13,476 nt of DNA from Chloromonas sp. AAM2 (GCA_004335635.1 QAXH01000568.1:2525-16000); one strand, 5' to 3'; shown: positions 1 to 10,900, counted from the first letter of the stretch. Numbers and translations are program-made. Notes: generated from the sequence alone by a model not told the origin.

Positions 1-3000
1 CACCACCAGTACTATCCTGGTGTGTCGCAATCCCCTTCACATGTAGGTTGGACGGGTTGGAATCCCTCCCCTCTTGTGATGATAAGCCACCCTCACAAGC
101 CGCCGCCACTCTGTCAAATAACCTCAGTCCCAAGGACTTGCATCAATTACCATTTCAGAAGCGGCTCACACTTGCATGAAAGCGAGCTCATCGAACGAGC
201 TTCTCAATCCTCCTGACCTCACTGTGAGCCATCTTCGAACCAGTCTCCTCCCTCACCTGTGCACGAGTATCTTGCCTATCTTGATGCCCTGGCAGCACTC
301 CCTGAGCGCTGCCTCCATGGACTCCCCGCTTCGGATCACGCTCACGCCGCACAGGCCCTTGGCGAAGTCAACGCCCACGTACGGGTGGCCTGTGGGCAGA
401 CGTGACAGGGAGACAAGCGTTGCATTGGAGCCAAACAGGGTCCCAACCCACAACCAACATCATTCCATGGCCTTCTACTGGTACTGCAAGATCAACCAAT
501 CCCGACCAGGTGAGCTCAGTGAGCAGAGAAAACAACATCAATGCATGTCATGATGAGCCGCAGCATGGATTTGATCCTGGCTAGCAGAAAAAGATTGCTT
601 GGTTAGTGAAGTGAACGGGATGATGGCATGGCGTCCCAAGGCCACAACATCATGCAACCACGAATTCTTTGGTGGAGTGTAACTGCCAGGTCGACCCACG
701 CACCAAGCGTTCAGGTGGCCGCCTGTAATACCTACACAGGTGGCCACCTGCAATACCTACACCTTGTTATCCCTTTTGCTAACCTACAAGCCATGGCTCG
801 CCTCAAACCCGCTTTCAACGCATTGCAATGGTCTGGTGGCAAGCAGCTGTCATACTTCACTAGGAGGGGTGGATATGGGTATCGCACCTGTGGGCGTGAA
901 GACGGTTTTCTCGCTGAAGGGCAGGTGGCCGAGGCCTGCCTCCACCAGAAGGCGGTTGAGTCGGTTGGCATAGAAGACAAAGTCGTTTTTGCTTGTGTCC
1001 TTGTTCCGCAGGATTGTGTGCATGCCTCGTATCTGATAGTTGCTGGGAATGACCTGCAGAGTACCAAAATCAATGGAGAGCAAAAACTGTGAGGTCTAAA
1101 ATTGCAGAGTTGAAAGTCTAGCAGTGCAACGCAGCTCATACTCAAGCTTCAGCAAAGGGCCTGCTCAGTACAAGACCGGTAACCCCCTTGCTTTAGCGCC
1201 CACACCAGACAGGAACACAAACTGATCAAGAAATCGACACACCAGCAACAACTGTGAACGGCCACAAGCAACAACTGTGTTTTAGCAGAGCCTAAGACAA
1301 TGCAGACATGGTTGGACCAAGCAGAGGCAGCCCCAGAGAAGCAGCCTGTGCCGGCAATGGCCTGCACCGCAGTCCCCTATGCATCCAACCTCCATGCTGC
1401 TTGCCGTCTCACCTCCAGATTGGGGTAGATGCGTAACAAGTCCTGCTGCTGCAGCTTGAGGCGGATGTGTTCTGGGAACACAGCAACAGGCATGTGCATC
1501 CAGGTCAGCAGGTGAGCTGGCACCTGGCGGTTCACAGGTCAGGTCCAATGTGCGCCTCATGAGAAAACCAACAGCTACTGGTGCAATGCCTGCAAGCAGC
1601 CAGTCAAAAGAGAATGTGGCACGACCCCATCCAGCCCGGAAACGGAGCCACTGTGCAATCACCTGTGATGAGATCTATGGCGACGATGTTGTCCCCTCGC
1701 TGCCACGGAATGATGATGTCGGCATACCTGCACATGGCATAGTGCACATTCTTACAAGACAAGCTCTAATTCACCTTCGCCCAGGCCTTGCCCAGATGCA
1801 GCTGCCCTGGGCTGTGTCTTCAATTGGCCTGTAATTGCTCTTGATACCAGCCCAGCTAGCTACAGGAGCTCTTGCGATACAGGAGCTCGCCTCGAGAGCT
1901 TTGCAGCTGCTCCTCTCAGCTGTACCTTTTTTGTCATCGCCTCTGACTGTTACTATACCAAACCAACTTGAGTTGCAAAGCAAACGCAAAGTTAGGGCAA
2001 CGCAGGCAGGCCCTACTGGTCACTCATCAAACACTCCCGAGCATGTACACTCACCTTCTTGAGGGGGCAATAAACTGATCAAAGGCTGGTTTCACGAAGC
2101 GCGTGTACTGCTCGATCACTCCTGCAATCCAATCACGTATGAGCAGCATCATATGCATATCACGATGGACCGGATCAGACGGACCAGACGGATTAATATG
2201 GCTACCTGAGCCAGAAATGCCAAGGCTGCCGCGAACATGTGCGATGTGAGTTGCAGTGGGTCCACCGCAGCATGTGTGCCACAAACCAAACCACACTGAG
2301 CCAAGGCCGCGGGTGGGTGTGCCGCAACCGCCATCCCAGAACTGCCTTTCCCTGCTGCCAACAGCTCAACTATCTTCGTTGCCACATGCCATTGTCTGAT
2401 TTCCCCCCAGGCTGTGCCCCGTAACTCTCGCTTCTGCATCCAACCCGCGCTTTTGCCCCGTAGCTGGCTTGAGGCAAGGCTGGCTAACGCGCTTCCATCT
2501 GCATCCATCTGCTTGCTGCCCGCTTCAGGCAAAGCTTCGCGACCCACTATGCCCCTTTGTCTGCCTGCCCCCACCTGCCACGTCCCTGCCCCTGTGCGTG
2601 ATGTCCCGCTGTATCCGCCTGGCCAGCCGCACGTCGTCGTCCGTGTCCACGTAACACTTCATGTGCAGCATACTGCGCACCTCCTCGAGCGCAAGCACAA
2701 GAATGCCTGTGGGCAGTCAAGACATACATCAGCTGCTACATCATGGCACATGCGCTGTTCTGACAGGATGGGAGAGGCACTGAGCAGGGCATGCACAAGG
2801 CAACAGCTGGCAATGATAAAAGCATAGCATACAGTTCCTTATTCAACCGAACAGTCCAATAAGGAAATCTCTGCAAGGTGGCCGGCCATTGCAGCTCGCC
2901 TGACCCAATCTAATCACTTCATGCCTCTGATCGTCCATTGGCATGGGTCAGAGCTCTCAGGCAATTGGTAAGAGCTCTCAGGCCATTGGCATGCGAAGGC

Positions 3001-4404
3001 CACCCACCCTCTACAATGATGACATCCGCAGCCTCCACCCTTCTTGTCTCCACACTGCGCTGGTGCGTGCTGAAGTCGTATACAGGGACGTCCACGCCTT
3101 GACCGTGTTGAAGCTTGCAAAGGGTGGCGATGAGGGAGGGCAGGTCAATGGCATCTGCACAGGACACATCGCACGCAGACAGGCAAACCAAGTGATCCCT
3201 GCTATTTGAAATGAACAGGAGACCTTCTTGGGTGTAGATGCCTGGTGTGCTCCTCAAGCAGACCCAGTGCGTGGGGAGCTGGATAAGAACAGATGGAATG
3301 CATCAAGTGGGGTGGAACTTGCCTGGATGGTCGAAGTTGAAGTTCTTTACGTCAGCACGTTCTGCTGGTGTCAAGCCACGGTAGAAGGAATCCTGCAAGG
3401 GCAAGATAGGTGGCCAGGACACGAATCACGGCGAGAACACATGCATGCACGCCGCCAGGTGCAAACTGCCTCCGTCCATGCACTTCAGTGCTGTACATGC
3501 ACAGCACGCTGTCATTCCTGCCTGCTGAACGTGAAACCGCACTACACACACCTGTGCTAGCATGACCACGCATTGATCATGAAGCCGCTGCATGATCCTG
3601 TCGCAAACCTGCGCAAGCAAATTCAAATGGGAGACTGTGCCTATCAGCTGAAGATGCGAACTGATCTGTTGCCTGTTGATATCAGGTGTGCATGTCGCCG
3701 TCTGCAGGTCTGCATGTCTGCATGCATGTCTATCTGTTTGTTCCTATACTTTGCATGGCATGCACCTTGCAGTGTCACTGCATCAACCTTCTACTGAAGA
3801 GTTTCAACCTGAACCTGGCCAAGGCATCTAAGTGATGGGCACGTGAAGCGTGGTGCCGCTGGTGCATGGTTGGGAACAGGTACGACGCAGAACAACATGT
3901 CAGGCACTCTGGGAGGTATGCCTGCTGTCCATGTGCCATACCTGCAGCCCATAGCACAGAAGCAACGGTGCCATAGATGTTTTGCTTCTGCCTGCCTGGT
4001 CTCGCTGACATGTGCCCCATGAATGCCTTGATAAGAGTGCATGCTGTTAAGCGCAAGCTCACCGTTGTTTTGCCACTTGCTGTGCCACCCGCCACTCCAA
4101 TGAAAAAGGGATGCCTGTTCTGACGGAAGGAGGGAGAGGCAGGGTGACCACCTCCAGATTTGAGGGAGCGCAGGGAAGGCAGCGTAAGGTGGTTGCTGCC
4201 ATGAGGTTCTCCTGTATTAATTGGTTGTGGAGGTGGGCTCCCTCCCATGGAAGCTGCTACCGAGCTGGCGTTGCTGTTGGAATCCATCGTCAGCACAGAG
4301 AGGTCCGTGTTGAGCATGCGCTGTGAAGCCTGGAACGAGGTGGGAGCAGCTCCTCCAACCGAGGTGGTCAACAGGACACCATCAGCCATGATGGTGCCAG
4401 ACAT
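1..4404 (-). CDS. UKL: Uridine kinase-like protein (uridine/cytidine kinase fused to UPRT-like domain), 3' end outside window
   Basis: The family phosphorylates uridine and cytidine to UMP and CMP in pyrimidine salvage; plant and algal members carry a C-terminal uracil phosphoribosyltransferase-like domain. Ten exons were read on the minus strand: 4404-4063, 3608-3552, 3392-3323, 3154-3008, 2706-2575, 2121-2055, 1727-1663, 1471-1413, 1053-888 and 389-257. All junctions keep phase and give 412 full codons plus two bases. The ATG at 4404-4402 is the first in the open frame and precedes a Ser/Gly/Pro-rich leader of about 97 residues, possibly a targeting or regulatory region. Residues 106-113 (GGTASGKT) are the Walker A P-loop. 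The final donor is AG|GTGAGG at 256. No exon matching the expected continuation (DGDNG...) lies in 1-256, so the gene continues off the window. The gene is divergent from the ankyrin gene at 4938. Family assignment is very secure; the exact start is less so. Confidence 0.93.
257..1053 (-). other. UKL: UPRT-like domain exons (exons 9-10 of the UKL gene), domain incomplete
   Basis: Exon 9 (1053-888) and exon 10 (389-257) encode the start and middle of the uracil phosphoribosyltransferase-like half, residues 314-412. Recognisable family stretches are YQIRGMHTILRNKDTSKNDF, LVEAGLGHLPFSEK and TPTGHPYVGVDF across the exon junction, then LCGVSVIRSGESMEAALREC and GIKIGKILVHR. The phosphoribosyl-pyrophosphate loop expected further on (of the form LDPxLATGxS) is not in the window, so whether this domain is catalytically complete cannot be judged here. 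In plant UKL proteins the UPRT half is often considered a weak or inactive enzyme; that is family knowledge, not visible in this sequence. Confidence 0.9.
713..762. repeat. 25-base tandem duplication in UKL intron 9
   Basis: Two adjacent 25-base units (713-737 and 738-762) match at 23 of 25 positions. The second unit begins with the perfect 12-base palindrome AGGTGGCCACCT (738-749); the first has the same element with one change. The repeat lies inside the 498-base intron between UKL exons 9 and 10. Confidence 0.85.
2950..2990. repeat. Imperfect 20-base tandem repeat in UKL intron 4
   Basis: The unit AGAGCTCTCAGGCAATTGGT (2950-2969) recurs at 2971-2990 with a period of 21 bases and two mismatches. 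Each copy contains the palindrome GAGCTC. A third copy of the trailing CCATTGGCATG motif precedes the first unit at about 2935. The repeat sits close to the 5' splice site of intron 4 (donor at 3007). Confidence 0.8.
3155..3322 (-). other. UKL: GC-AG intron (UKL intron 3)
   Basis: Exon 3 ends CATCCAG and is followed by GCAAGTTCC; the intron closes with GTGCAG before ATGCC. Joining there gives HP-D-AID, exactly the conserved family motif NFDHPDA(F/I)D, with the Asp codon split across the junction. The only nearby GT would shift the frame, so the GC donor is required by the protein sequence. Confidence 0.9.
3701..3724. repeat. Three tandem 8-base TCTGCA(G/T)G units in UKL intron 1
   Basis: TCTGCAGG, TCTGCATG and TCTGCATG run in tandem and are followed by another CATGTCTATCTG. 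This is a short microsatellite-like stretch inside the 454-base first intron of UKL. No function is implied. Confidence 0.7.
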
Positions 4405-4937
4405 GCTTTACAGGTGTCTCTCCCTGGTCCAGCAGTATGTCAGAAACCTCCTGCCAGTGAGCAGAATATAGGACGCAACGGAAACGCCTGGCCTAACCGC
4501 AACCGCATTTCAAAATTCCGGGCCGAACTCGTCAAGCTCACTCAGCGCCTTGGAGGTTGTGCAGCGCACGGCGCGCACTGGCTACTGGCGTAATGGTCCC
4601 CTGACACGGCAGGACCTGATCTGCGCTTACAAAGTAACCTTAGTAGGTGAGATTGGACGCATGAATAGCATTTCAGTCCTGCAGCTGTTGTCAGTGGGTC
4701 TCTAAGGAAAGCACACTCATCAGCTTGTGACTGCTCTGCCCGGCATGGACCGTCCTCATGCCTTTCCAAGAACATCCGCTACACCAGGGGTGACAGGTCT
4801 GACGTTACAGCAGCCCGTGCTTGGTTCCAACGGCCGTGTGGTCGGTCCTCTCCCTGGCACACATGCAGGGGCCCAGGCAACCAGGGCTGCCCATACCCAA
4901 GCTGTGGCTCCTGCGAGCCGGGCTGCTGCGTTGCCTC
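4405..4937. promoter_or_regulatory. Divergent intergenic region with both promoters and 5' leaders
   Basis: This stretch of about 530 bases separates the UKL start codon (minus strand) from the likely ankyrin-gene start codon (plus strand) and so must carry both transcription starts. No TATA box or other promoter motif was recognised. Plus-strand ATGs between 4403 and 4600 all hit stops soon (for example 4592, ATG GTC CCC TGA). A good donor-like sequence, TAG|GTGAGATT, lies at 4648, and a pyrimidine-containing acceptor-like CACATGCAG ends at 4868, so a 5'-leader intron in the ankyrin gene is possible. An ATG at 4745 opens a 71-codon frame, which could instead be a first coding exon if spliced from about 4833 to 4943; this keeps phase but is unproven. 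Confidence 0.5.
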
Positions 4938-7900
4938 ATGGCAGCCATTGCCATTTTTAGACACATCAGGGACAAGGACATCAATGCCATCCGGAGAGTT
5001 CTGAGCAGTTTTGATGAGGCAGCTGGTTGCAAAGATCCACAGGCAAGTCACAGCATGAGTCATGCATCACATTGGGCGCGTCACTTCATGGATGCTTTGT
5101 GCACCTTCTGATCATGTCATGGACAATGCGCCAATGGAGCCTTCATCTCATGCCCTCACTTTTCAGCAGTGCTGAGAGTGTTAGCAGCAGTCGTCAAGAT
5201 GCAAATGAAGCACATGGCAAAGGCAGGGTAGTGGCACTGCTAGAACCAGTGCGTGTGCTGGTGATGTGATACGCACCTAGGTAAACAGTTGTGTCACCAG
5301 TTACACGCGTGCTTGCTGTGTGTGCAGTCTCAACACTGATGCATTGTCTCAATTGACCACATGCAGGGCCGTTACCCTCTTCACGTGGCCTGCCAGGTTG
5401 GCAGCTTGGAAGCTGTGCGGGAGCTGCTCAGGTCCAAGTGTGCATCATGCGAAGCCACTGACAGTCACAACAACCTGCCACTCCACATCGCTGCAGAGCA
5501 GGTGAGTTGGTAGCCAGACTTATAGATGGGTTACCGCTTGTCTTAGCTTGGCTGCACAAACGATGTTTGCCAGTTCTGGGACAATTTGACGTGTTCATGT
5601 GGTGAAGCGTGTCTGTGACTGGAAATGGCGAAGTTTGCCATGGGTTTGCACGTGCGGTTTTCACAGCATTATCAGTGCTCAGCTAGGCACCCCGTTGTGC
5701 AGGGTTCCGTTGAGCTTGTTACGGAGCTGCTGGTGCCTCAGTCCGGACGCAGAGTGACCCTTTTCCAGGTGTGAAAGGCGGCAGGGAAGCAGGGATCAAG
5801 ATGACTAGACAGCGCAGGCTTGCCTGATGTGAGCCAGGCAGTGCTTGTACCGATATCCAGCCAAGGAAGCACTGTCAGCTTTGCAGGAACGAACATACCT
5901 TGCATATAACCAGCCCCTGGGCGCCGGCAATAGCTGTCCGACTGAGCAAGCCTGTTTGTTGTACACGCAGCAACATCTGCAGCAAACCCAATCACACATT
6001 GCACAAACCTTTTGATTACCAAGAGTTGTTGACGGCCTCAATGATGCTGATGATTAGTGAAGCGGCTAGAACGACCCGTTGCATCACGTACATGCCCGTC
6101 TCGCTGTATTGCCTTGTGCTCTTTTTGGGAGGACAGACGTAGTAAGCTTGCTTGTTGTCCTTGTGCTTACAGAAGAAGAACAAAAATGGTCAGACGGTTC
6201 TGCACCTGGCAGCCGCCACAGCCAATCCGGATCTGATCTCAGTGCTGCTCGCTGCAGGCGCTAAGAACCATGTCAAGGACTCGGTAAGCAGGGCGATGGG
6301 TGCTGAGGGTGGGCTTGATGTGCAAGGAAAGGAGTGTAACGGGCAGGCAACAACAACAGCAACAACAACAATGAACAGCCGGCGGAGCAGCAGACAGATG
6401 GGTGTGCATGTGTGCATGTGTCGTGCGAGTTGCAGTGCCAGTGGAGGGGCCAGTTTATTGCATCCGGTTACTCATGCCAAACTGAGTGAGTAAGCTGATG
6501 GTATTCACTTGAACTACCAACAAGATGAGGAGAAAGAGAGAGAGAGAGAGATAGAGAGACTGAACAACCAACGAGATGAGAAGAGAGAGGAGAAGACGAA
6601 GAAGAAGAGGGAGAGAGAGAGAGACCAAACTACCAACAAAATTGGCGTTGCTTCCACCAAAGCTGGACCTTTGCCATTGCTGTGCTTGCAGAGCGGCAGT
6701 CTCCCGCATGAGCTTGTTCCATCATCCGCACCCACCTTCCAACAGGTACGTGTGGTTGGTATCTCCATGGCGTGCCCATGGCTCCGCACAGCAGTGGCCA
6801 GTCATTGCGTAAGTGCATTCACGGATGAATCTTACATGGTCTACGCATTGTACAGCGTACCCAAGGCTATTGGGATTGATTTCAGGACTCAAGTAGTTCA
6901 AATAGTCTAGCATGGAAACTATAATTTTGTAGACAAGGCGATTGAGGTTCAAACGCAAGGCCAAGTTTATTTCAGGCATTCGGTGCCTGAGTTTTGCGTT
7001 TAAGGGCAAGGGAGCGCTTCATCAACCCTTCAGGGCATACACGGATTGTACACAGGCTGCTGACCTTGCTGTGCCTCTAATTGGAGGATGCCTCTGCAGT
7101 GCTTTGTCTAACAAACCAAACTTGTTAAACCGAGTGCAGTTTTCAACTGTCGCTCAATTGTCATCTTACTGATGATGTCAGGACCTTCTGCTTGTATCTG
7201 CAGGCCGTCGACCTCTTGCTTTCTCCGGAGCCTCCCACCAGCCCAGGCTACGCCGCCAGCCGTCTGCCCGACCGCCGCGCCAGCGCCTGCCCTGTGCCAC
7301 TCACACAGCACACCACTGCAGCCAACGGCAGCGGCAGCACCTCAGAACCCGGCACAGGACCACCACCAGCAGCAGCAGTGACAGGGGCACCAGACCTTGC
7401 CCCCCCCTCACTGACATTTTGTCCGGCCCCCAGCCCACCGAATGCAAAAACACCACCCAGTGTGCGTTCGGCACGTGGTGGTGCTGCATCAGCCATACCA
7501 GGCGTGCTCAGGTGGGCTATCAGGTCTACAGGCGTGTGCCTATTTGATTAAGTGCAGGCCAAGATAGAGGACAGAAACAGCAGAGAATTGTGGCTGTGTT
7601 GGACGTGCACCTTTGAACTATGGGCAGGCTACCAAATGAGCTGCCGCCTGCGCGCACAGTACTCAATTCTTTCAGCCTTACCACAGCGTTCCCGGTTTTT
7701 CCTGCAGTGTACTGCAACCACTCATCTGGTGTTTGAATCAAGGATCCCAACCGCTTCTGATTTGTAAGCTTGACATCCACTGCCTTGCTGCGGCTCACGC
7801 CTTTCTTGCCTAGCCGCACACCACCGTCTGGCATCCCTATTCATGTTCTGCAGGCAATCAGCAAACCTGCAACGGGGGGCAGGCATCCTTGCAGCCAAGG

Positions 7901-10900
7901 CAGCAGGCAGTCCTGCTCTCGGCCAAGGTGCAACTCCTGCCAGTGCCGCACCCGTCCCACCTCAATCGACATTCAAGACTCCATCTCCCGCTGCCATTAT
8001 CAACCAATCAGCCACATCTTCCCGGCCTGTGGTTGCCCAAAGCACTGCCCGGGCCTCTCAGCCGGCCTCAGCAAACATCCCACCAATCGTAGCCCAGCTG
8101 GCTGCAGAGCTTGAAGCGCTGAAAGCCCGCTTAGACACCTCCCAGGAGGCAACAGAGGCAGATGCAATGGCCAGGAGGGAGATGGAGGAGGCTTTGCTGC
8201 AGTCACAGGCCACAGTCAAGGCGCAGGCAGAGTGAGTCAAAAATCATAACGGATTTGAAGCAGCTGTTGAGAATTGACAGGTCTAGTCTGCTGCTGGGCG
8301 ACTGTGCACCAAGGTTCCAACGTTTTGCAAAATGCGGAAACAACAGCTGCGATTATCAGGGTGGTCAGTTGCATGTTTTTTTAGGAGAAAAGCAAGTTCA
8401 CTGGTTATGTAGTGCATGTGTGGTTGTGATCAACCGGTTATGTGGTGCATGTGTGTGTTGTGTGCGTCAGACGGCTGGAGGAGATGGAGGCCCGTTTGGC
8501 ACACGCTGAGCAGCGGGGGCGGGACCTGGCGGGCCGCATGGAACGCATCGACAATGAGCATGCGCAGCAGAGCAGGCACTTTGAGGAGGCGATTGCACAC
8601 AAGGTGCGTCAGTGCACGTGTGAGGTGCATGCGAGCTTGTTATGTAAGCGTATCTGGCGTGATTGCATTCACTGCTTCCCGGGACGGGTACCAAAAGCAT
8701 GGGCAGGTTGGTGGTATGACCCGGCGTGGGGCTGACTGGTTTGGACCGCGTCTGCTTAGTGTCTACGACATGGAACGTGTCAGTGATTTTGGGCAAGCTC
8801 AAATGCAGTTCAACAGGCATTCTGAAGTGACCAACTGGTTCAGGTCTGCACCAGTGGAACATACCGATCAGCATGCACATCCCTTCAGTTTGGCACGGTG
8901 TTCACCGTTTTGCATGGCGTACAGCATCTTGCGGCCCATGTGCCCTGCCATGACGACGAGTGATGTACACCGTCGGCTGCAGGACCCTGCTGTGCGAGTG
9001 GTGAGCGAGCAAGTGGCGAGCCTGCAGGCGGGTCAGGGGGCGGTGCAGGAAGCAGTGGCCAGGATGCGGAAGAATGTGGACTCAGTCATGGAGGCAATCG
9101 CCACACCAAAGACCACAACAGAGCAGGTGGGGGCTTCAACTGTTGAATATGATCTGCATCAAGGTGCCCTCAGCTGCATGTGTGCGTTGCAATGCAAGGG
9201 TTACACTTTGATAGCAGTTCCATATCAGCTCACCAACGTTCCTTCCTCCCTCTTCATCCGTTTGCCAACATGGCCCCTTTTCGCATCGTCACTTGAGAGT
9301 TGTTCCTTGCCTGGCATTGTGGCAATGGCCGTTCTACTCGCACCATGCGCCCTCGTGCTGGTGTCCGTCACAGGACATCGCCCCCGGTGTCCCCTCCTCC
9401 CGCGGCCCCTCTGCTGAGGTGTTGCAGCTGACAGGCCAGATACAGGCCCTGTCAGCGCGAGTGACCAGCACTGCTGACGTGGATGGGCTCAGAGCACGCA
9501 TCAACAAGATTGAAGCGCTGGTGAGCACAGGCAGACCGGGGGGTGTAAGGGCAAAAGCCCTCTTGTGCCAAGATAGTGGGCAGTGGTTGTGAGATTCACG
9601 GGGCATGGGGACAGGGTGGCACTGATCACGAGAATGGCCGATCTTCTGTTTGGGCTGAACGCTGCCTGGATGCATGCATGATGCCCCAAGTGATTCTACG
9701 AGTGCTGTGCCCTTGCAGAGCCACCATGGCCAATTGCATTCTTGTAGAAACCAAAAAGGTTCTGGCAGGAGAAGCATCACCTAACGCATTACCAGGGCTA
9801 GAAGCTGCCTGCTGGTTCAGTAGTGGCAGTCGCGTGTAACTCGCACTCCTTGTTTTCAGAACGCTGGTGATCACCTGGCGCTGCTCGCACTACGCTCCCA
9901 GCAGCTGAGTGCCAACGTCGCCTCCCTCACCGGCGCGCAGCAGGAGGCCGCAGAGAAGCTGGCGGCAGTGCAGCGCTGGCAGGCGGACCACCCACTGAGG
10001 GAGCAGGAGGGCGGGGACTCAGGCCGGGGGTCGGGCGGCGGCTGGAGGCCGGAGGCAGGCCAGCCGGGGGCCCTGAGCATGGCCACAACCCTAGGTGCGT
10101 GTGCGTACGTGTGTGTCGGTTGATATCTGGAGTGCTTTTGCAGCTTTAGTTATGTCTCAACAGCGCAAAGCAATCAAAGAGGGGTCCCGGGCTCTCTCAG
10201 GTGTGCATTGTCTGCTGCATAGTGCTTGCTGCTGCTTGCTTCCGCTTTGACTGTCACTTGTCTCCTGGTAGTGTGGTCGACCGATCATCTGTATGTTGTT
10301 GTTATACATGAGGATCACAGCGGAGAGCTCCACAATCACCCAACGCAAATGCCAGTAAGCCATGCAGACAAGCACGCTCAGCGCGTGGGGAGGAGTCAAG
10401 GGCTAACATTGTTATGATCTTGCCGTACGTTGTGTGGGGCACGCAAGCCAGCGAGTGCGATGTGTGGTCTTGGATGTGCTTGTAGTGCGTGTTGAGGTTC
10501 GTTTGGCTGAGATTGAGAGCCAAAGGGCTCAGGAGTCAGCAGCGCAGGAGCAGCAGCGCATGGCACAGGAGGCTCTCAAGCAGGCTCTGGACACACTGCA
10601 GGAGCAGGTGGGCAAACAGTCACTCTTGCCACCTGATTTGATGCTCTTGCTGGATCAGCGGGCGGAACTATGTGTCACCTGTTGATGCCAACCGGTGTCC
10701 AGTTGAGCCATCGAATCTGAACTCGCTCGCTGTGAGCCACATGACTTGTCAAGCCAGGCGAGCTGCTTTTGAACTTCATTACCATGTACTGTGCGCCATG
10801 TTTGTCTGAAGGCAGGGCTGTGAGTCACCTGTCAGCCCTGGCCAGTTGAGCCATGTAACCTGAACCTGTCCGCAGTATACTGTGCACCATCTGTCTATCA

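Larger units (their letters stand above)
1413..4404 (-). other. UKL: Uridine kinase domain exons (exons 1-8 of the UKL gene)
   Basis: These exons encode the nucleoside kinase half, about residues 99-313. Visible family motifs in order are GVAGGTASGKTT (103-114, ATP phosphate binding), VCDRIMQRLHDQ (exon 2), DSFYRGLTPAE (exon 3, with the conserved Asp after the second strand), NFDHPDAID across the exon 3/4 junction, PVYDFSTHQR (exon 4, substrate side), VIIVEGILV across exon 4/5, YVDTDDDVRLARRIQRD (exon 5), GRDVAGVIEQYTRFVKPAF across exon 5/6, and YADIIIPW then GDNIVAIDLI (exon 7). All expected catalytic-region motifs are present without a break. The loop PWQRGDN looks one residue longer than the PRGGDN form I know from plants. 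Exon 8 encodes the helix EHIRLKLQQQDLLRIYPNLE that links to the next domain. Confidence 0.92.
4938..7258 (+). other. Ankyrin repeat domain exons (exons 1-5 and start of exon 6)
   Basis: Exon 1 gives a capping half-repeat (FRHIRDKDINAIRRVLSS, residues 7-24). Three clear repeats follow, with the TPLH-type positions at GRYPLHVACQVGSLEAVREL (His 41), NNLPLHIAAEQGSVELVTEL (His 75) and NGQTVLHLAAATANPDLISV (His 113). A degenerate fourth repeat has GSLPHEL (His 145) and ends with AVDLLLSPE. Spacing between these His residues is 34, 38 and 32, so the loop between repeats 2 and 3 carries about five extra residues (PQSGRRVTLFQKK). All five introns inside the domain are phase 0. The ankyrin fold normally binds partner proteins; the partner is unknown. 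Confidence 0.88.

Noticed and set aside
1..256. Final UPRT exon of UKL within the left edge
   Set aside because: No frame in the reverse complement gives the expected DGDNG or PRPP-loop motifs, so this stretch is taken as intron.
628..1145. Open frames on both strands of 154 and 137 codons
   Set aside because: They overlap UKL exon 9 (888-1053) in other frames; the minus-strand frame that matches the UPRT family is the real one, and these are shadows.
3775..4062. Continuation of the UKL exon 1 open frame past the P-loop
   Set aside because: After ...GKTT the frame loses family similarity at a GTGAGC donor; exon 2 (VCDRIMQRLHDQ) restores it in phase.
4500..4725. Open plus-strand frame upstream of the ankyrin gene
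   Set aside because: It has no ATG before 4660 and its phase at the 4648 donor does not join the ankyrin frame at the 4869 acceptor; treated as leader or intergenic sequence.
6940..6965. tRNA-like T-loop (GGTTCAAAC)
   Set aside because: The flanking bases do not form a 5-bp T stem and no acceptor or anticodon arms are found nearby.
8416..9417. Longest open frame in the window (333 codons, plus strand)
   Set aside because: It shares the frame of exon 9 only (8983-9126). The rest runs through introns 8 and 9 and through exon 8 in the wrong frame; splice sites and coiled-coil continuity support the multi-exon model.
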